A stretch of 64,000 nucleotides of DNA from positions 3,038,001 to 3,102,000 of the forward strand of contig NZ_VIVR01000001.1 in assembly GCF_007828955.1 (NCBI RefSeq), given 5' to 3'. A model generated the notes under the pieces. That model was not told the origin of the DNA and ran no database searches. It saw only the letters and a program-made list of their open reading frames with translations. Position numbers and translations under genes: made by a program. The stretch's first letter is position 1. The number at the start of each line of letters is the position of its first letter. Source of the stretch: Kitasatospora atroaurantiaca. Its GTDB lineage: Bacteria > Actinomycetota > Actinomycetes > Streptomycetales > Streptomycetaceae. Positions 1 through 10,214 of the stretch are shown here, piece after piece.

Positions 1-310
1 GCGCCTGGTGGGCGATCGCGTCCAGGGTGCAGACGCCGTGCACGGGCACCCCGAGCGCGTGCCCCAGCGCCGCCGCGGTGACCAGACCGACCCGCAGACC
101 GGTGTACGGGCCCGGGCCGACGCCGACGGCGATGGCGGTGAGCCGGTGCTTGTCGACGCCGGCCTCGCTCAGCACCCGGTCGATGGCGGGCAGGAGCAGT
201 TCCCCGTGCCGTCTGGCGTCGACCTGGAAGGCCTCGGCGAGGACGGCCGTGCCGTCGTGGACGGCGGCGGTGACGGCGGGGGTGGCGGTGTCGAACGCGA
301 GCAGCAGCAC
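1..310 (-). CDS. tsaB: TsaB, tRNA t6A biosynthesis protein (N-terminal part, truncated by window edge)
   Basis: TsaB is the ASKHA-fold, non-catalytic partner of TsaD in forming N6-threonylcarbamoyladenosine on ANN-decoding tRNAs. The visible N-terminus reads VLLLAFDTATPAV and later VGPGPYTGLRVG, both hallmark TsaB segments (phosphate-1-like loop and PGxYTGLR). About 103 residues are visible and the gene runs off the left edge. Start: GTG at 310. A TAACCT -10 box lies seven bases upstream with no Shine-Dalgarno, so the message is probably leaderless. tsaE lies about 1.6 kb upstream on the same strand, as in Streptomyces, but a plus-strand gene and a small ORF intervene. Confidence 0.93.
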   Translation of the reverse strand, partial: MLLLAFDTATPAVTAAVHDGTAVLAEAFQVDARRHGELLLPAIDRVLSEAGVDKHRLTAIAVGVGPGPYTGLRVGLVTAAALGHALGVPVHGVCTLDAIAHQA

Positions 311-317
311 GGGGTCA

Positions 318-323
318 AGGTTA
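318..323 (-). promoter_or_regulatory. -10 box of a probable leaderless tsaB promoter
   Basis: TAACCT on the minus strand fits the actinobacterial TANNNT -10 and sits so that transcription would begin at or next to the GTG start of tsaB. No convincing -35 was identified. Inference from spacing only. Confidence 0.4.
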
Positions 324-442
324 GAGGGTCGCCGAGCTCGGCATTTCGTACCGCCCGGGAACACACGTCCGGATCGGTCCGGCGGATCACCGCAGACCTG
401 GCACGATGGGCCGGACAGTACGAGCTAGCGGTGGGAGCGCAC

Positions 443-1000
443 GTGCCGAAGACGCGTCCTGGAGTGGTGGTCACCGCCCTGACCGTGGGGGCGATGGCCG
501 GGGTGGCCCTGCTGGCCTACCAGGCCAACGGCGCCGAGACACGCTCGCCCGCCGCGAAACCGGCGACCAGTACCGCCGCGCCCACGCCGACCGCCAGTGC
601 GAGCCCGACCGCCGCCGCCCTGCCCGCCAACTCCGGCACGGGTCTGCGGGTGGTCTACTCGCTCGGCTCGCACCAGGTCTGGCTCGTCGACCCGAAGAAG
701 ACCCCCCAGGTCCTGGCCTCGTTCAAGGTCACCCCCGGCTCGGTGGAGCCGACGGCCGGGACCTACACCGTCTACAGCCGCACCGCGACGGGCTCCGGCA
801 CCGACGGCAAGCTGATCGAGCACGTGGTCCGCTTCACCCAGCAGAACGGGACGGTCTTCGGGTTCAGCGCCGCGCTGGACGGTTCGACCGCACCGCCCGA
901 CCCCAAGCTGAGGACCGGTGGCATCCGCTCCGGCCGCACCGACGGCCAGAGCCTCTGGGACTTCGCACCCAACGGGACCAAGGTCTACGTGATCGCCTAG
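443..1000 (+). CDS. Membrane-anchored or secreted protein of unknown function, Ala/Thr/Pro-rich linker
   Basis: 185 aa. Residues 1-10 are a short basic N-terminus, followed by a hydrophobic segment (VVVTALTVGAMAGVALLAYQ) that fits an uncleaved signal anchor or signal peptide, then an Ala/Thr/Pro/Ser linker to about residue 60. The C-terminal domain (VYSLGSHQVWLVD, GTYTVYSRT, DGKLIEHVVRFTQQNG) resembles the beta-rich fold seen in L,D-transpeptidase-like extracytoplasmic proteins. The catalytic HxxxSHGC motif is absent, so no enzymatic role is claimed. Start GTG at 443 has GGGAG five bases upstream. It is divergent from tsaB and convergent with the small ORF at 1149-1322. Confidence 0.75.
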   Translation: MPKTRPGVVVTALTVGAMAGVALLAYQANGAETRSPAAKPATSTAAPTPTASASPTAAALPANSGTGLRVVYSLGSHQVWLVDPKKTPQVLASFKVTPGSVEPTAGTYTVYSRTATGSGTDGKLIEHVVRFTQQNGTVFGFSAALDGSTAPPDPKLRTGGIRSGRTDGQSLWDFAPNGTKVYVIA

Positions 1001-1034
1001 GCGGCCCGGCCGACAAGTGGGCAACGGGGTACCC

Positions 1035-1112
1035 CAGGGGCGCGGGGAACTGCGCGCAGCGGTAGGGCACAGGCCGGTGCCTTCCGGTCTCGGGCGGTTC
1101 CCCGCGCCCCTG
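1035..1112. repeat. Dispersed Streptomyces-type hairpin repeat, likely bidirectional terminator
   Basis: The left arm at 1035-1050 is an exact reverse complement of 1097-1112 (16 bp); the left arm begins AGGGGCGCGGGGAACTGCGC. The same 20-base string recurs at 10126. The element lies between two convergent genes, which fits a two-way transcription terminator. Confidence 0.8.
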
Positions 1113-1148
1113 AGGTGGCTGCCCGGCTACCCGTCTACCGGCGGAGCC

Positions 1149-1322
1149 CTACGCGGCCGCCCGGGGAGACTCCTCCCGCTTCGCCTCTTCGTGCCTCGGC
1201 GGGGTGGAGACCGCTGCCGCAGCCGCACAGGCGGCCAGCAGCGTACGCATCGGGACGGCCTGATCGTCCTCGCGGGCCCGCTCCTGCGCGGTGGGCTCCG
1301 CGGCGGGGGTGGTGCTCGACAT
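1149..1322 (-). CDS. Small protein of unknown function, 57 aa
   Basis: ATG at 1322, preceded by GAGGGAGG about five bases upstream, opens a 57-codon frame ending TAG. It begins MSSTTPAAEPTAQERARED, has an Ala-rich central stretch (LLAACAAAAAVS, about residues 28-40) and a charged tail (RHEEAKREESPRAAA). The centre is too short for a confident membrane helix. Codon third positions are GC-rich like real genes nearby. It lies directly downstream of a perfect palindrome at 1336-1349, so it may be a regulated small gene. Function unknown. Confidence 0.55.
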   Translation of the reverse strand: MSSTTPAAEPTAQERAREDDQAVPMRTLLAACAAAAAVSTPPRHEEAKREESPRAAA

Positions 1323-1335
1323 GGCGCCTCCCTCG

Positions 1336-1349
1336 TTAGGTAGACCTAA
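1336..1349. promoter_or_regulatory. Palindrome resembling DtxR/IdeR-type half-sites
   Basis: TTAGGTAGACCTAA is a perfect inverted repeat (TTAGGT-AG-ACCTAA), 13 bases upstream of the small ORF start. TTAGGT/ACCTAA half-sites are the core of iron boxes bound by IdeR/DmdR, but those have a longer centre (19 bp overall), so the spacing does not match the consensus. Confidence 0.4.
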
Positions 1350-1411
1350 CCCATCCCACCATGTCGTGCCCCGGCCCGCAACACCTTGCCGACAGTCTGT
1401 CGGGAAGGTGC

Positions 1412-1936
1412 TCAGCCTTCACTCAATCCGGTGAGATCGACGCCGTCCCAGCGGGCCCCGACGCCGGTCAGCGTCACCTCGCGCGGGTCCGAGTCGTCGT
1501 CGGCCGTCCCGCCCAGGGCGCGCTCGATCCGCACCTCCAGCCGGTCGTCCGTCAGCTGCTCGACCTTGCCCTCGCCCCACTCCACCACGACCACCGACTC
1601 CGGCAGCGAGACGTCGAGGTCCAGGTCCTCCATCTCGTCCAGCCCGCCGCCCAGCCGGTACGCGTCCACGTGCACCAGCGCCGGACCACCGGTCAGCGAG
1701 GGGTGCACCCGGGCGATCACGAAGGTCGGCGAGGTCACCGCTCCGCGCACGCCCAGCCCGACGCCCAGGCCCCGGGTCAGCGTGGTCTTGCCCGCCCCCA
1801 GCTCCCCCGACAGCAGCACCAGGTCCCCCGGGCGCAGCAGCCCGGCGAGCTCCAGGCCGAGCCGGTTCATCCGCTCGGGGGTGGCAACGGTGATGACGGT
1901 CTGCGAACCCATCGGGGCCCTTCCGGAGGAGGTCAT
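1412..1936 (-). CDS. tsaE: TsaE, tRNA t6A biosynthesis ATPase
   Basis: 174 aa. TsaE is the P-loop ATPase that resets the TsaB-TsaD complex during t6A synthesis. Residues 44-51 form the Walker A (GELGAGKT), followed by the family motif SPTFVIARV and HVDAYRL. VVVEWGEG matches the conserved late WxE region. ATG at 1936 overlaps the TGA of the upstream hydrolase (ATGA), so the two are translationally coupled. A second in-frame ATG eight codons later (MGSQT) is an alternative start. The acidic tail (GTADDDSDPRE) is typical of actinobacterial versions. Confidence 0.94.
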   Translation of the reverse strand: MTSSGRAPMGSQTVITVATPERMNRLGLELAGLLRPGDLVLLSGELGAGKTTLTRGLGVGLGVRGAVTSPTFVIARVHPSLTGGPALVHVDAYRLGGGLDEMEDLDLDVSLPESVVVVEWGEGKVEQLTDDRLEVRIERALGGTADDDSDPREVTLTGVGARWDGVDLTGLSEG

Positions 1937-3285
1937 GCGTCTTCTCGAATGTCCCGTACGGCCTGCGGCAGGGGCGCCGCACCCGCGTGCTCGACGGCCC
2001 GCTGGAGCAGCCCGGCCAGCCGGCGGTCCACCGTCTCGGGACGCTCCAGCATGACCAGGTGCCCGGCGTCCTGGACCAGCTCCAGCTCCGCCTCCGGCAG
2101 CGCCGCGGCAATCGCCTCGCTGTACTCGGGCGGCGTGAGCAGGTCCTTCGTGCCGGCCAGTACCAGGGTCGGGATGCCGCTCAGCGCGGCCAGGGCGGCG
2201 GTCTTCTCGTGGGCGCCGAAGGCCGGGTAGAACTCGGCGACCACATCGATCGGGGTGGCGTCCAGCAGCTGCTCGGCGAAGCGGGCGACGGCCGGGTCCA
2301 CGTCCTTCGTCCCGAACGAGAACCTGCGGTAGAAGACCGCGGCGAAGTCCGACCCGAACCTGCGGGTGGCCTCCACCAGCTCGACCTGACGGCCCAGCAG
2401 CCTCACCACGCCCGGGGCCATCCGCTTTATCAGCTTGGCGCCGACCGCGGGCAGCCCCAGCGTGACGGAGTTCCAGTCGCTCGCCAGGGTGCCGACCAGC
2501 GCGACCCCGGCGACCCTCTCCCGGAACAGCTCGGGGTGCTGGTCGGCCAGCGCCATGATGGTCATACCACCCATCGAGTGGCCGACCAGCACGATCGGCC
2601 CCTCCGGGGCGACCGCGTCGATGACGGCCTTGAGATCTCCCCCGAGCTGGTCGATGCTCGCGGGCTCGCCCGCCAGGTACGAACGCGACCGCTCCGACCT
2701 GCCGTGGCTGCGCTGGTCCCAGAACACCAGCCGCATGCCCTCACGCAGCGCCGCACGCTGGAAGTGCCAGCTGTCCTGGCTGAGGCAGTAGCCGTGGCAG
2801 AAGATCACCGTCAGCGGCTCCGCGGTCCGCGCCTCCGGCGCCCCGAAGCTCCTGCGGCTGCTCGCCCTGACCAGCGCACCGGACCCGCCGAGCAGTCCCG
2901 GCAGACCGCTGCGGTCGACGGACCCGTCACCCCGCCGCCGGGAGAACCACCCCCGCTTGGCGGGAGCCTCCTCCGGATGCACCAGCACCGGGCCCGCCCA
3001 GCCCGTCCCGTCGGACTCGACGTACAGCTCGGTCCCGTCCGGCGCGGCCACGGTCCGCGGACGCCCGCGCAGCGAACCGTACGGCGCCGCGGCGTCCAGC
3101 TCCTCCCGGGCCCGCCGGCGCATCGCCCGGCCCACTGTCAGCCGCTCTATCGCCACGCCCGCCGCCGCACCGGCGGCGACCACGCCGACCGAGATGCCGA
3201 TCAGCCCGGCCCGGCTGACCCCCGCCGAGGCGGTCTCGGCGGCCCGGGCGACCGCGGCGACCGGGTTGCTGTTCGACTCGCTCAT
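1933..3285 (-). CDS. Alpha/beta-fold hydrolase with N-terminal membrane segment
   Basis: 450 aa. The fold is shown by FCHGYCLSQDSW (oxyanion loop, about 162-173) and FWDQRSHGRS. The nucleophile elbow GHSMGG is at 235-240 (Ser237). A late acid region (GTKDLLTPP) and the catalytic histidine in DAGHLVMLERP complete the triad. Residues about 27-45 are hydrophobic and could anchor it. The 80-residue N-terminal extension is longer than in ordinary hydrolases. It sits between alr and tsaE, overlapping both by four bases. Substrate unknown; esterase, peroxidase and C-C hydrolase members share this fold. Confidence 0.88.
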   Translation of the reverse strand: MSESNSNPVAAVARAAETASAGVSRAGLIGISVGVVAAGAAAGVAIERLTVGRAMRRRAREELDAAAPYGSLRGRPRTVAAPDGTELYVESDGTGWAGPVLVHPEEAPAKRGWFSRRRGDGSVDRSGLPGLLGGSGALVRASSRRSFGAPEARTAEPLTVIFCHGYCLSQDSWHFQRAALREGMRLVFWDQRSHGRSERSRSYLAGEPASIDQLGGDLKAVIDAVAPEGPIVLVGHSMGGMTIMALADQHPELFRERVAGVALVGTLASDWNSVTLGLPAVGAKLIKRMAPGVVRLLGRQVELVEATRRFGSDFAAVFYRRFSFGTKDVDPAVARFAEQLLDATPIDVVAEFYPAFGAHEKTAALAALSGIPTLVLAGTKDLLTPPEYSEAIAAALPEAELELVQDAGHLVMLERPETVDRRLAGLLQRAVEHAGAAPLPQAVRDIREDA

Positions 3286-4466
3286 AGCCCTGTCCCACCC
3301 ACATAGCGGCGCGGCACCCGGGCGCCGATCCGCGTGACGATCTCGTACGAGAGCGTGCCGCAGGCCCGGCCCCAGTCCTCGGCGGTCGGCTCACCGCGCT
3401 CGCCGTTGCCGAAGAGCAGCACCTCCTCGCCGACCTCGGGCGTGTCCCCGCCCAGATCCACCACGAACTGGTCCATCGCGACCCGCCCCGCCACGGTCCG
3501 CCACTTGCCCGCGACCTGCACCGGCCCCGTCCCGCTCGCATGGCGCGGAATGCCGTCCGCGTACCCGAGCGGGACCAGGCCCAGGGTGGTCTCGCCGGGC
3601 GTCACGTAGTGGTGGCCGTAGCTGACCCCGTGGCCCCCCGGCACCGTCTTGACCAGCGCCAGCCTGGCCGTCAGCGACATCACCGGGCGCAGCCCGAAGT
3701 CCGCCGGGGCACCGACCTCGGGGACCGGCGAGAGCCCGTACATCGCCAGCCCGGTGCGGACCATGTCGTAGTGCGACTGCGGAAGCAGCAGGGTGGCCGG
3801 CGAGTTCGCCAGGTGCCGCACCTCGGGCCGGGCACCGGCCCGCTCGGCGAAGTCCAGTGCCGCGGCGAAGCCGTCCAGCTGCGCCTGGATCGACGGATGG
3901 CCCGGCTCGTCCGCGGCCGCGAAGTGCGACCAGATCCCGACCACCCGGACCAGGCCCTCGGCCTGCGCGCGCAGAGCCGCCGCGACCAGCTCCGGCCAGT
4001 CGTGCGGCTGGCATCCGTTACGGCCGAGGCCGGTGTCCGCCTTCAGGTGCACCCGGGCCGTGAGACCCGTCTCCCGTACCGCCCGGAGCAGCTCCTCCAA
4101 GGCCCAGAGGCCGCTGACCGAGACGTCGACATCCGCCCGCAGCGCCTGCTCCCAGGGGCCGCCCGGGGTCCACAACCAGCACAGGATGCGGGCCTGCTCA
4201 CGGCCGATCCCGGCCGCACGCAGCGCCAGCGCCTCCTCGGGCGTGGCGGTGCCGAGCCAGCCCACGCCGGCCGCGACGGCCTCGCGGGCACACTGAACCG
4301 CACCGTGGCCATAGGCGTCCGCCTTGACCACGGCCATCAGTTCAGGGCCGCTCGTACGCGCCCGAAGCGCCGCGAGGTTCCCCCGCAGGGCGGCCAGATC
4401 AATGGTCGCCTCGGCGCGGACCCCACGGGTGAGGGCGGCCGTACCGGTCGTGTTCGCAGTTGTCAT
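3282..4466 (-). CDS. alr: Alanine racemase
   Basis: 394 aa. PLP enzyme converting L-alanine to D-alanine for peptidoglycan. The PLP lysine is Lys48 in VVKADAYGHG. The second catalytic base is Tyr283 in GVSYGHHY. HLKADTGLGRNG and RVAMDQ are family-conserved. Length is normal. The TGA overlaps the ATG of the hydrolase downstream (ATGA), giving alr-hydrolase-tsaE as one transcription unit. Start ATG at 4466. Confidence 0.97.
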   Translation of the reverse strand: MTTANTTGTAALTRGVRAEATIDLAALRGNLAALRARTSGPELMAVVKADAYGHGAVQCAREAVAAGVGWLGTATPEEALALRAAGIGREQARILCWLWTPGGPWEQALRADVDVSVSGLWALEELLRAVRETGLTARVHLKADTGLGRNGCQPHDWPELVAAALRAQAEGLVRVVGIWSHFAAADEPGHPSIQAQLDGFAAALDFAERAGARPEVRHLANSPATLLLPQSHYDMVRTGLAMYGLSPVPEVGAPADFGLRPVMSLTARLALVKTVPGGHGVSYGHHYVTPGETTLGLVPLGYADGIPRHASGTGPVQVAGKWRTVAGRVAMDQFVVDLGGDTPEVGEEVLLFGNGERGEPTAEDWGRACGTLSYEIVTRIGARVPRRYVGGTGL

Positions 4467-4586
4467 CGCGTATCAGTCTCCCAGACCGGCCCCCCTGCCC
4501 CACGAACGCCCCAACGGGCGCGGCGTCCGACCTCCTACGACGCGGCCGACCGCCCCCGGGTTCCGCACCGTTCAGCCCCGCACCGT

Positions 4587-6032
4587 TCAGCCCCGCACCA
4601 CCCGCCACGCACTCCCCAGCCGCGCCGCGACGTCCAGCGCGGTGACCGGGCCCCCGCCCGCTGCCGCTTCCCGCCCCCCCAGCCCGTGCAGATAGGCGGC
4701 GGCCGAGGCCGCGTCCAGCGTCCCCAGCCCGGCCGCGAGCAAGGACCCCGCCAACCCGGCCAGCACGTCGCCGCTCCCCGCCGTGGCCAGCCAGGAAGTC
4801 CCCGTGGGATTCACCCGTACCTCCCCGGTGGGCTCGGCGACCACGGTGGTCGAGCCCTTGAGCAGGACGGTCGCCCGGTACTCCGCCGCCAGGCGGCGTG
4901 CGCTCGCCAGCCGGGCGGCGGCCAGCTCGTCGGCCGCGGGCGGAGCCTGTGCCGTGGCCCCCGCGAGCAGGCGGGCGGCCTCGCCCGTGTGCGGGGTGAG
5001 CAGCGTCGGCGCCGTACGCCCCGCCAGTGCCGCCGGCCCCAGTCGTGCCAGCTCCGTCAGCCCGTCGGCATCCACCAGTACCGGCACCGGGCTCGCCAGC
5101 GCCTCCTCCAGCGCCCGAGCGGCGCCGTCCCCGCCGCCGGGGCCGACCACCCAGGCCTGCACCCGCCCCGCCCCGGCCGGCCCGCCCTCGGTGACCAGCA
5201 CCTCGGGGAAGCGCCGCACCACCTCCTCGGCCGCCGTACCGACGTACCGCACGGCGCCCGCACCGCCCCGCAACGCGCCGGCCACCGCCAGCAGCGCCGC
5301 TCCCGGGTACCGTGCCGAACCCGCCGCGACCCCGACCACCCCGCGCCGGTACTTGTCGCTCTCCACCGTCGGTACCGGCAGCATGCCCGCCAGGTCATCG
5401 TGCTGAAGGGCCGTCACCCCCGCGCCGGGCAACGCCAGCCCGATGTCGACCAGTTGCACGATCCCCGCGTACGACGCACCGGGGTCGACCAACAGCCCCG
5501 GCTTGTAGGTGCCGAAGCAGACCGTCACATCCGCCCGCAGCGCCGCGCCCGGCACCGCCCCGCTGTCGGGGTCCACACCGCTCGGCACATCCACGGCCAC
5601 GACCACCCCGCGCCGCTCCGCCGCCGCGTACGGCTGAGCCTCCGGCCGCAGGCCGCCGCGGCCCCCGATGCCGACGATGCCGTCGAGCACCAGATCGGCC
5701 CGCGAGAACTCCCCCTGATCCGTCGTCACCCGGCCGCCCGCGGCCCGCAGGGCGGCCAGCCCGCCGGTGTGCACCCGCTCGGGCGCGAGCAGCAGCGCGC
5801 TCACCGCCGCCCCGCGCCGGGCCAGCCGCGCACCCGCGTACAGGGCGTCGCCCCCGTTGTCCCCGCTGCCGGCCAGCACCACCACCCGGCTCCCGTACAC
5901 CCGCGGCAGCAGCCGGGCGCAGGTCGCGGCCAGCCCGGCCGCGGCCCGCTGCATCAGCGTGCCCTCCGGCAGCCGGGCCATCAGCTCGGCCTCCGCGGCC
6001 CGTACCTGCTCGACCGTGTGTGCGTGGCGCAC
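4587..6032 (-). CDS. nnr: Bifunctional NAD(P)H-hydrate epimerase / ADP-dependent dehydratase
   Basis: 481 aa, two-domain Nnr enzyme that repairs hydrated NADH and NADPH. The N-terminal epimerase (YjeF_N) contains GSGDNGGDAL at about 55-64 and VDVPSGVDPDSG. The C-terminal ribokinase-like dehydratase (from about 225) has GSARYPGAA, LLTPHTGEAARLL and the NPTG...TAGSGDVLAG motif. acpS stands 16 bases upstream, so both are probably co-transcribed. Two copies of GCACCGTTCAGCCCC run across its 3' end (4564-4593). Confidence 0.95.
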   Translation of the reverse strand: MRHAHTVEQVRAAEAELMARLPEGTLMQRAAAGLAATCARLLPRVYGSRVVVLAGSGDNGGDALYAGARLARRGAAVSALLLAPERVHTGGLAALRAAGGRVTTDQGEFSRADLVLDGIVGIGGRGGLRPEAQPYAAAERRGVVVAVDVPSGVDPDSGAVPGAALRADVTVCFGTYKPGLLVDPGASYAGIVQLVDIGLALPGAGVTALQHDDLAGMLPVPTVESDKYRRGVVGVAAGSARYPGAALLAVAGALRGGAGAVRYVGTAAEEVVRRFPEVLVTEGGPAGAGRVQAWVVGPGGGDGAARALEEALASPVPVLVDADGLTELARLGPAALAGRTAPTLLTPHTGEAARLLAGATAQAPPAADELAAARLASARRLAAEYRATVLLKGSTTVVAEPTGEVRVNPTGTSWLATAGSGDVLAGLAGSLLAAGLGTLDAASAAAYLHGLGGREAAAGGGPVTALDVAARLGSAWRVVRG

Positions 6033-6048
6033 GACGCCCTCCCGGGGC

Positions 6049-6417
6049 TCAGCCTTCGGCGATCACCACCGCCGACGCTACGCCCGCATCGTGGCTCAGC
6101 GACACATGCCACGACCTGACGCCCAGTTCAGCGGCCCGTGCCGCGACCGTCCCGCTCACCCGCAGCACCGGCCGGCCCGAGTCCTCGGTGTGCACCTCGG
6201 CGTCCGTCCACCGCAGCCCACCCGGCGCCCCCAGCGCCTTGGCCAGCGCCTCCTTGGCGGCGAACCGCGCGGCCAGCGAGGCGATCCCGCGCCGCGCCCC
6301 CGACGGCAGCATCAGCTCCGCGTCGGTGAAAAGCCGCTCCGCCATCCCGGGCGTCCGCTCGATGGACGCCCCGAACCGCTCGATCTCGGCCACGTCGATG
6401 CCGACCCCGATGATCAC
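6049..6417 (-). CDS. acpS: Holo-[acyl-carrier-protein] synthase
   Basis: 122 aa, the usual AcpS length. It transfers 4'-phosphopantetheine from CoA to acyl carrier proteins. [12 protein letters not shown] (Asp8) and [13 protein letters not shown] (Glu56) supply the magnesium-binding signature. The C-terminus HVSLSHD is the conserved strand. Start ATG at 6417. It is followed 16 bases downstream by the NAD(P)HX repair gene. Confidence 0.96.
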   Translation of the reverse strand: MIIGVGIDVAEIERFGASIERTPGMAERLFTDAELMLPSGARRGIASLAARFAAKEALAKALGAPGGLRWTDAEVHTEDSGRPVLRVSGTVAARAAELGVRSWHVSLSHDAGVASAVVIAEG

Positions 6418-6459
6418 CCTGAAACTCCTCCGCGACAGACGCCTGCTGCCCGGACCTTA

Positions 6460-6477
6460 CGGCACACTTTCGAGTGA
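6460..6477 (+). promoter_or_regulatory. Conserved upstream element of the Uma2-family genes (copy 1)
   Basis: CGGCACACTTTCGAGTGA, containing the interrupted repeat CACT-TTCG-AGTG, begins 99 bases upstream of the start codon. The identical 18-mer lies upstream of the paralogue at 34177. At the same distance in both cases (54 and 55 bases on) comes GCCTACSGTG, whose TACSGT fits a -10 box. Likely operator or activator site plus promoter. Confidence 0.6.
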
Positions 6478-6558
6478 GAACCGCTTCGAGCCCCCGCCTG
6501 TGTCGGTCCGTACGCCTACCGTGTTCCGCGGCAAGGACCAGCAGGAGGGAGAAAGGCC

Positions 6559-7122
6559 ATGGTCGCCATGCCAGCCATCGAGCGTCCGCTGTCCTCCGAG
6601 GAGGAACAGGTCCTCCAGTCGTTCCTGGAGTTGGACACCCCAGCGGGCTTCAAGGCCGAGCTGATCGAGGGCGAGATCGTCGTGACCCCACCGCCGAACG
6701 GATCCCACGAGACGGCGTTCGCGCTGCTCATCAGGCAGTTCATCCGCCAGGCCGCGATCGATCTGGACATCGCCGGCAACAAGGGCCTGATCGTTCCCAA
6801 GGGCCGGTACATCCCCGACGGCACGATCAGCCCGGTCGGACACTTCGAGGATGCGGACTCCTGGGCAGATGCGGCCGGAGTTCTGCTGGTCTTCGAGATC
6901 ACGTCCAGCAACCCGACCAAGGACCGCGAGGCCAAGCGACGTGGTTACGCCGCTGCGGGAATCCCCTGCTACCTGCTGATCGACCGCAGTGACAGGAGCG
7001 CCACCCTGTTCACGGACCCGTCGGAGGGCGACTATCGCGCTCACGCTCAGGTCCCGTTCGGCAAACCGCTCGACCTGCCGGCCCCGTTCTCGTTCGCGCT
7101 CGACACGGCGCCCCTGCGGTAG
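6559..7122 (+). CDS. Uma2 family (DUF820) putative restriction-endonuclease-fold protein
   Basis: 187 aa. The Uma2 family adopts a PD-(D/E)XK nuclease fold; biological roles are unsettled. The likely core is Asp87 (IPDGT), Glu113 (VFEITS) and Lys126 (REAK), followed by the family-typical GYAAAGIPCYLLID. ATG at 6559 follows GGAGGGAGAAAGG. It is a single plus-strand gene between minus-strand acpS and glmS. A close paralogue lies at 34285-34860, with shared stretches such as TPAGF, ELIEGEIVVTPPP and LLVFEITSS. Confidence 0.88.
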   Translation: MVAMPAIERPLSSEEEQVLQSFLELDTPAGFKAELIEGEIVVTPPPNGSHETAFALLIRQFIRQAAIDLDIAGNKGLIVPKGRYIPDGTISPVGHFEDADSWADAAGVLLVFEITSSNPTKDREAKRRGYAAAGIPCYLLIDRSDRSATLFTDPSEGDYRAHAQVPFGKPLDLPAPFSFALDTAPLR

Positions 7123-7152
7123 AGCGCAGCCACCGCAGGGGCACCTCGTCGA

Positions 7153-9009
<1,857 letters not shown>

Positions 9010-9108
9010 GCGTGCCAGCATAAGCGCGGCCGGTCTCACCCTGGTCACGCTCGTTGCGACGGTGCGTGACCGACACCACAGCTCCCACCGGGGCCGCTAC
9101 GGCCCACA

Positions 9109-10101
9109 ATGGAGGATGTGCTGACCGAACTCTGTACGCGGGGCGCCCCCACCACGCCCACCCCCTCCCCGTACGTGGATCTGGACCGGGCCGAGTGGAG
9201 CGCCCTGCGCGAGCGCACTCCGCTGCCGTTGACCGCCGAGGAGGTCGAACGGCTGCGCGGTCTCGGCACCGCCCTGGACCTGGACGAGGTCAGGGACGTC
9301 TACCTGCCGCTGTCCCGGCTGCTGAACCTGTACATCCACGCCACCCACGAGCTGCGCGGCGCGGTCGGTACCTTCCTCGACACCCCGGACACCGAACGGG
9401 TCAGAACGCCCTTCGTGATCGGCGTGGCCGGCTCGGTCGCGGTCGGCAAGTCCACCACCGCCCGCCTGCTGCAGGCCCTGCTGGCCCGCTGGCCGGAGCA
9501 CCCCCGGGTCTCCCTGGTGACCACCGACGGCTTCCTGCTCCCCAACGCCGAGCTGCGCCGCCGCGGCCTGATGGCCCGCAAGGGCTTCCCCGAGTCCTAC
9601 GACCGCCGGGCGCTGATGCGCTTCGTCGCGGACGTGAAGGCCGGCAAGGAGCAGGTCTCGGCCCCCGTCTACTCCCACCTGGTCTACGACATCGTCCCGG
9701 GCGAGCGGCTCACCGTCGAGCGCCCCGACATCCTGATCGTCGAGGGCCTGAACGTCCTTCAGCCCGCCCTGCCGGGCACCGACGGCCGAACCAGGCTCGC
9801 CGTCGCGGACTACTTCGACTTCTCCATCTACGTCGACGCCCGCACCGACGACATCGAGCGCTGGTACCTGGAGCGCTTCAAGAAGCTGCGGGACACCGCC
9901 TTCCAGGACCCGAACTCCTACTTCCGCCGCTTCACCGAGGTGCCCGAGGAGGAGGCGATGGAGTACGGCCGCCAGGTCTGGCGCACCATCAACAAGCCCA
10001 ACCTGCTGGAGAACGTGCTCCCCACCCGGGGCCGGGCCACCCTCATCCTGCAGAAGGGCCAGGACCACAAGGTCCGCCGCGCGCTGCTGCGAAAGCTCTA
10101 G
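9109..10101 (+). CDS. coaA: Pantothenate kinase, type I
   Basis: 330 aa. It phosphorylates pantothenate, the committed step of CoA synthesis. The Walker A GSVAVGKS is at 108-115. Other family features are [27 protein letters not shown] and the late [11 protein letters not shown] segment. It is divergent from glmS with a 99-base shared promoter region. The ATG at 9109 has no good ribosome site; GGAGG falls inside codons 1-3, so GTG at 9118 is a weaker alternative. Confidence 0.96.
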   Translation: MEDVLTELCTRGAPTTPTPSPYVDLDRAEWSALRERTPLPLTAEEVERLRGLGTALDLDEVRDVYLPLSRLLNLYIHATHELRGAVGTFLDTPDTERVRTPFVIGVAGSVAVGKSTTARLLQALLARWPEHPRVSLVTTDGFLLPNAELRRRGLMARKGFPESYDRRALMRFVADVKAGKEQVSAPVYSHLVYDIVPGERLTVERPDILIVEGLNVLQPALPGTDGRTRLAVADYFDFSIYVDARTDDIERWYLERFKKLRDTAFQDPNSYFRRFTEVPEEEAMEYGRQVWRTINKPNLLENVLPTRGRATLILQKGQDHKVRRALLRKL

Positions 10102-10120
10102 GCAGCAGGCCAACCACGTA

Positions 10121-10208
10121 CAACCAGGGGCGCGGGGAACTGCGCGAGTTCGGAAGGTGCGGCGCCGTCACTTCCGAACTCGCGCAGTTCCCGCGCCCCT
10201 ACTGGTTG
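10121..10208. repeat. Long hairpin repeat between coaA and glmM, likely bidirectional terminator
   Basis: The arm at 10126-10156 pairs with 10171-10200 over about 30 bp with one bulged G, and outer CAACC/GGTTG bases extend it. It shares AGGGGCGCGGGGAACTGCGC with the element at 1035. Both copies sit between convergent genes. Confidence 0.85.
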
Positions 10209-10214
10209 CCCGGA

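Noticed and set aside
4561..4593. Direct repeat GCACCGTTCAGCCCC x2 near the 3' end of the NAD(P)HX repair gene
   Set aside because: Only two short copies at a gene end; probably a chance duplication or slippage with no clear role.
3540..6119. 859-residue plus-strand frame opposite alr and the NAD(P)HX repair gene
   Set aside because: Antisense shadow with Arg/Pro/Gln-rich composition; the minus-strand genes have catalytic motifs.
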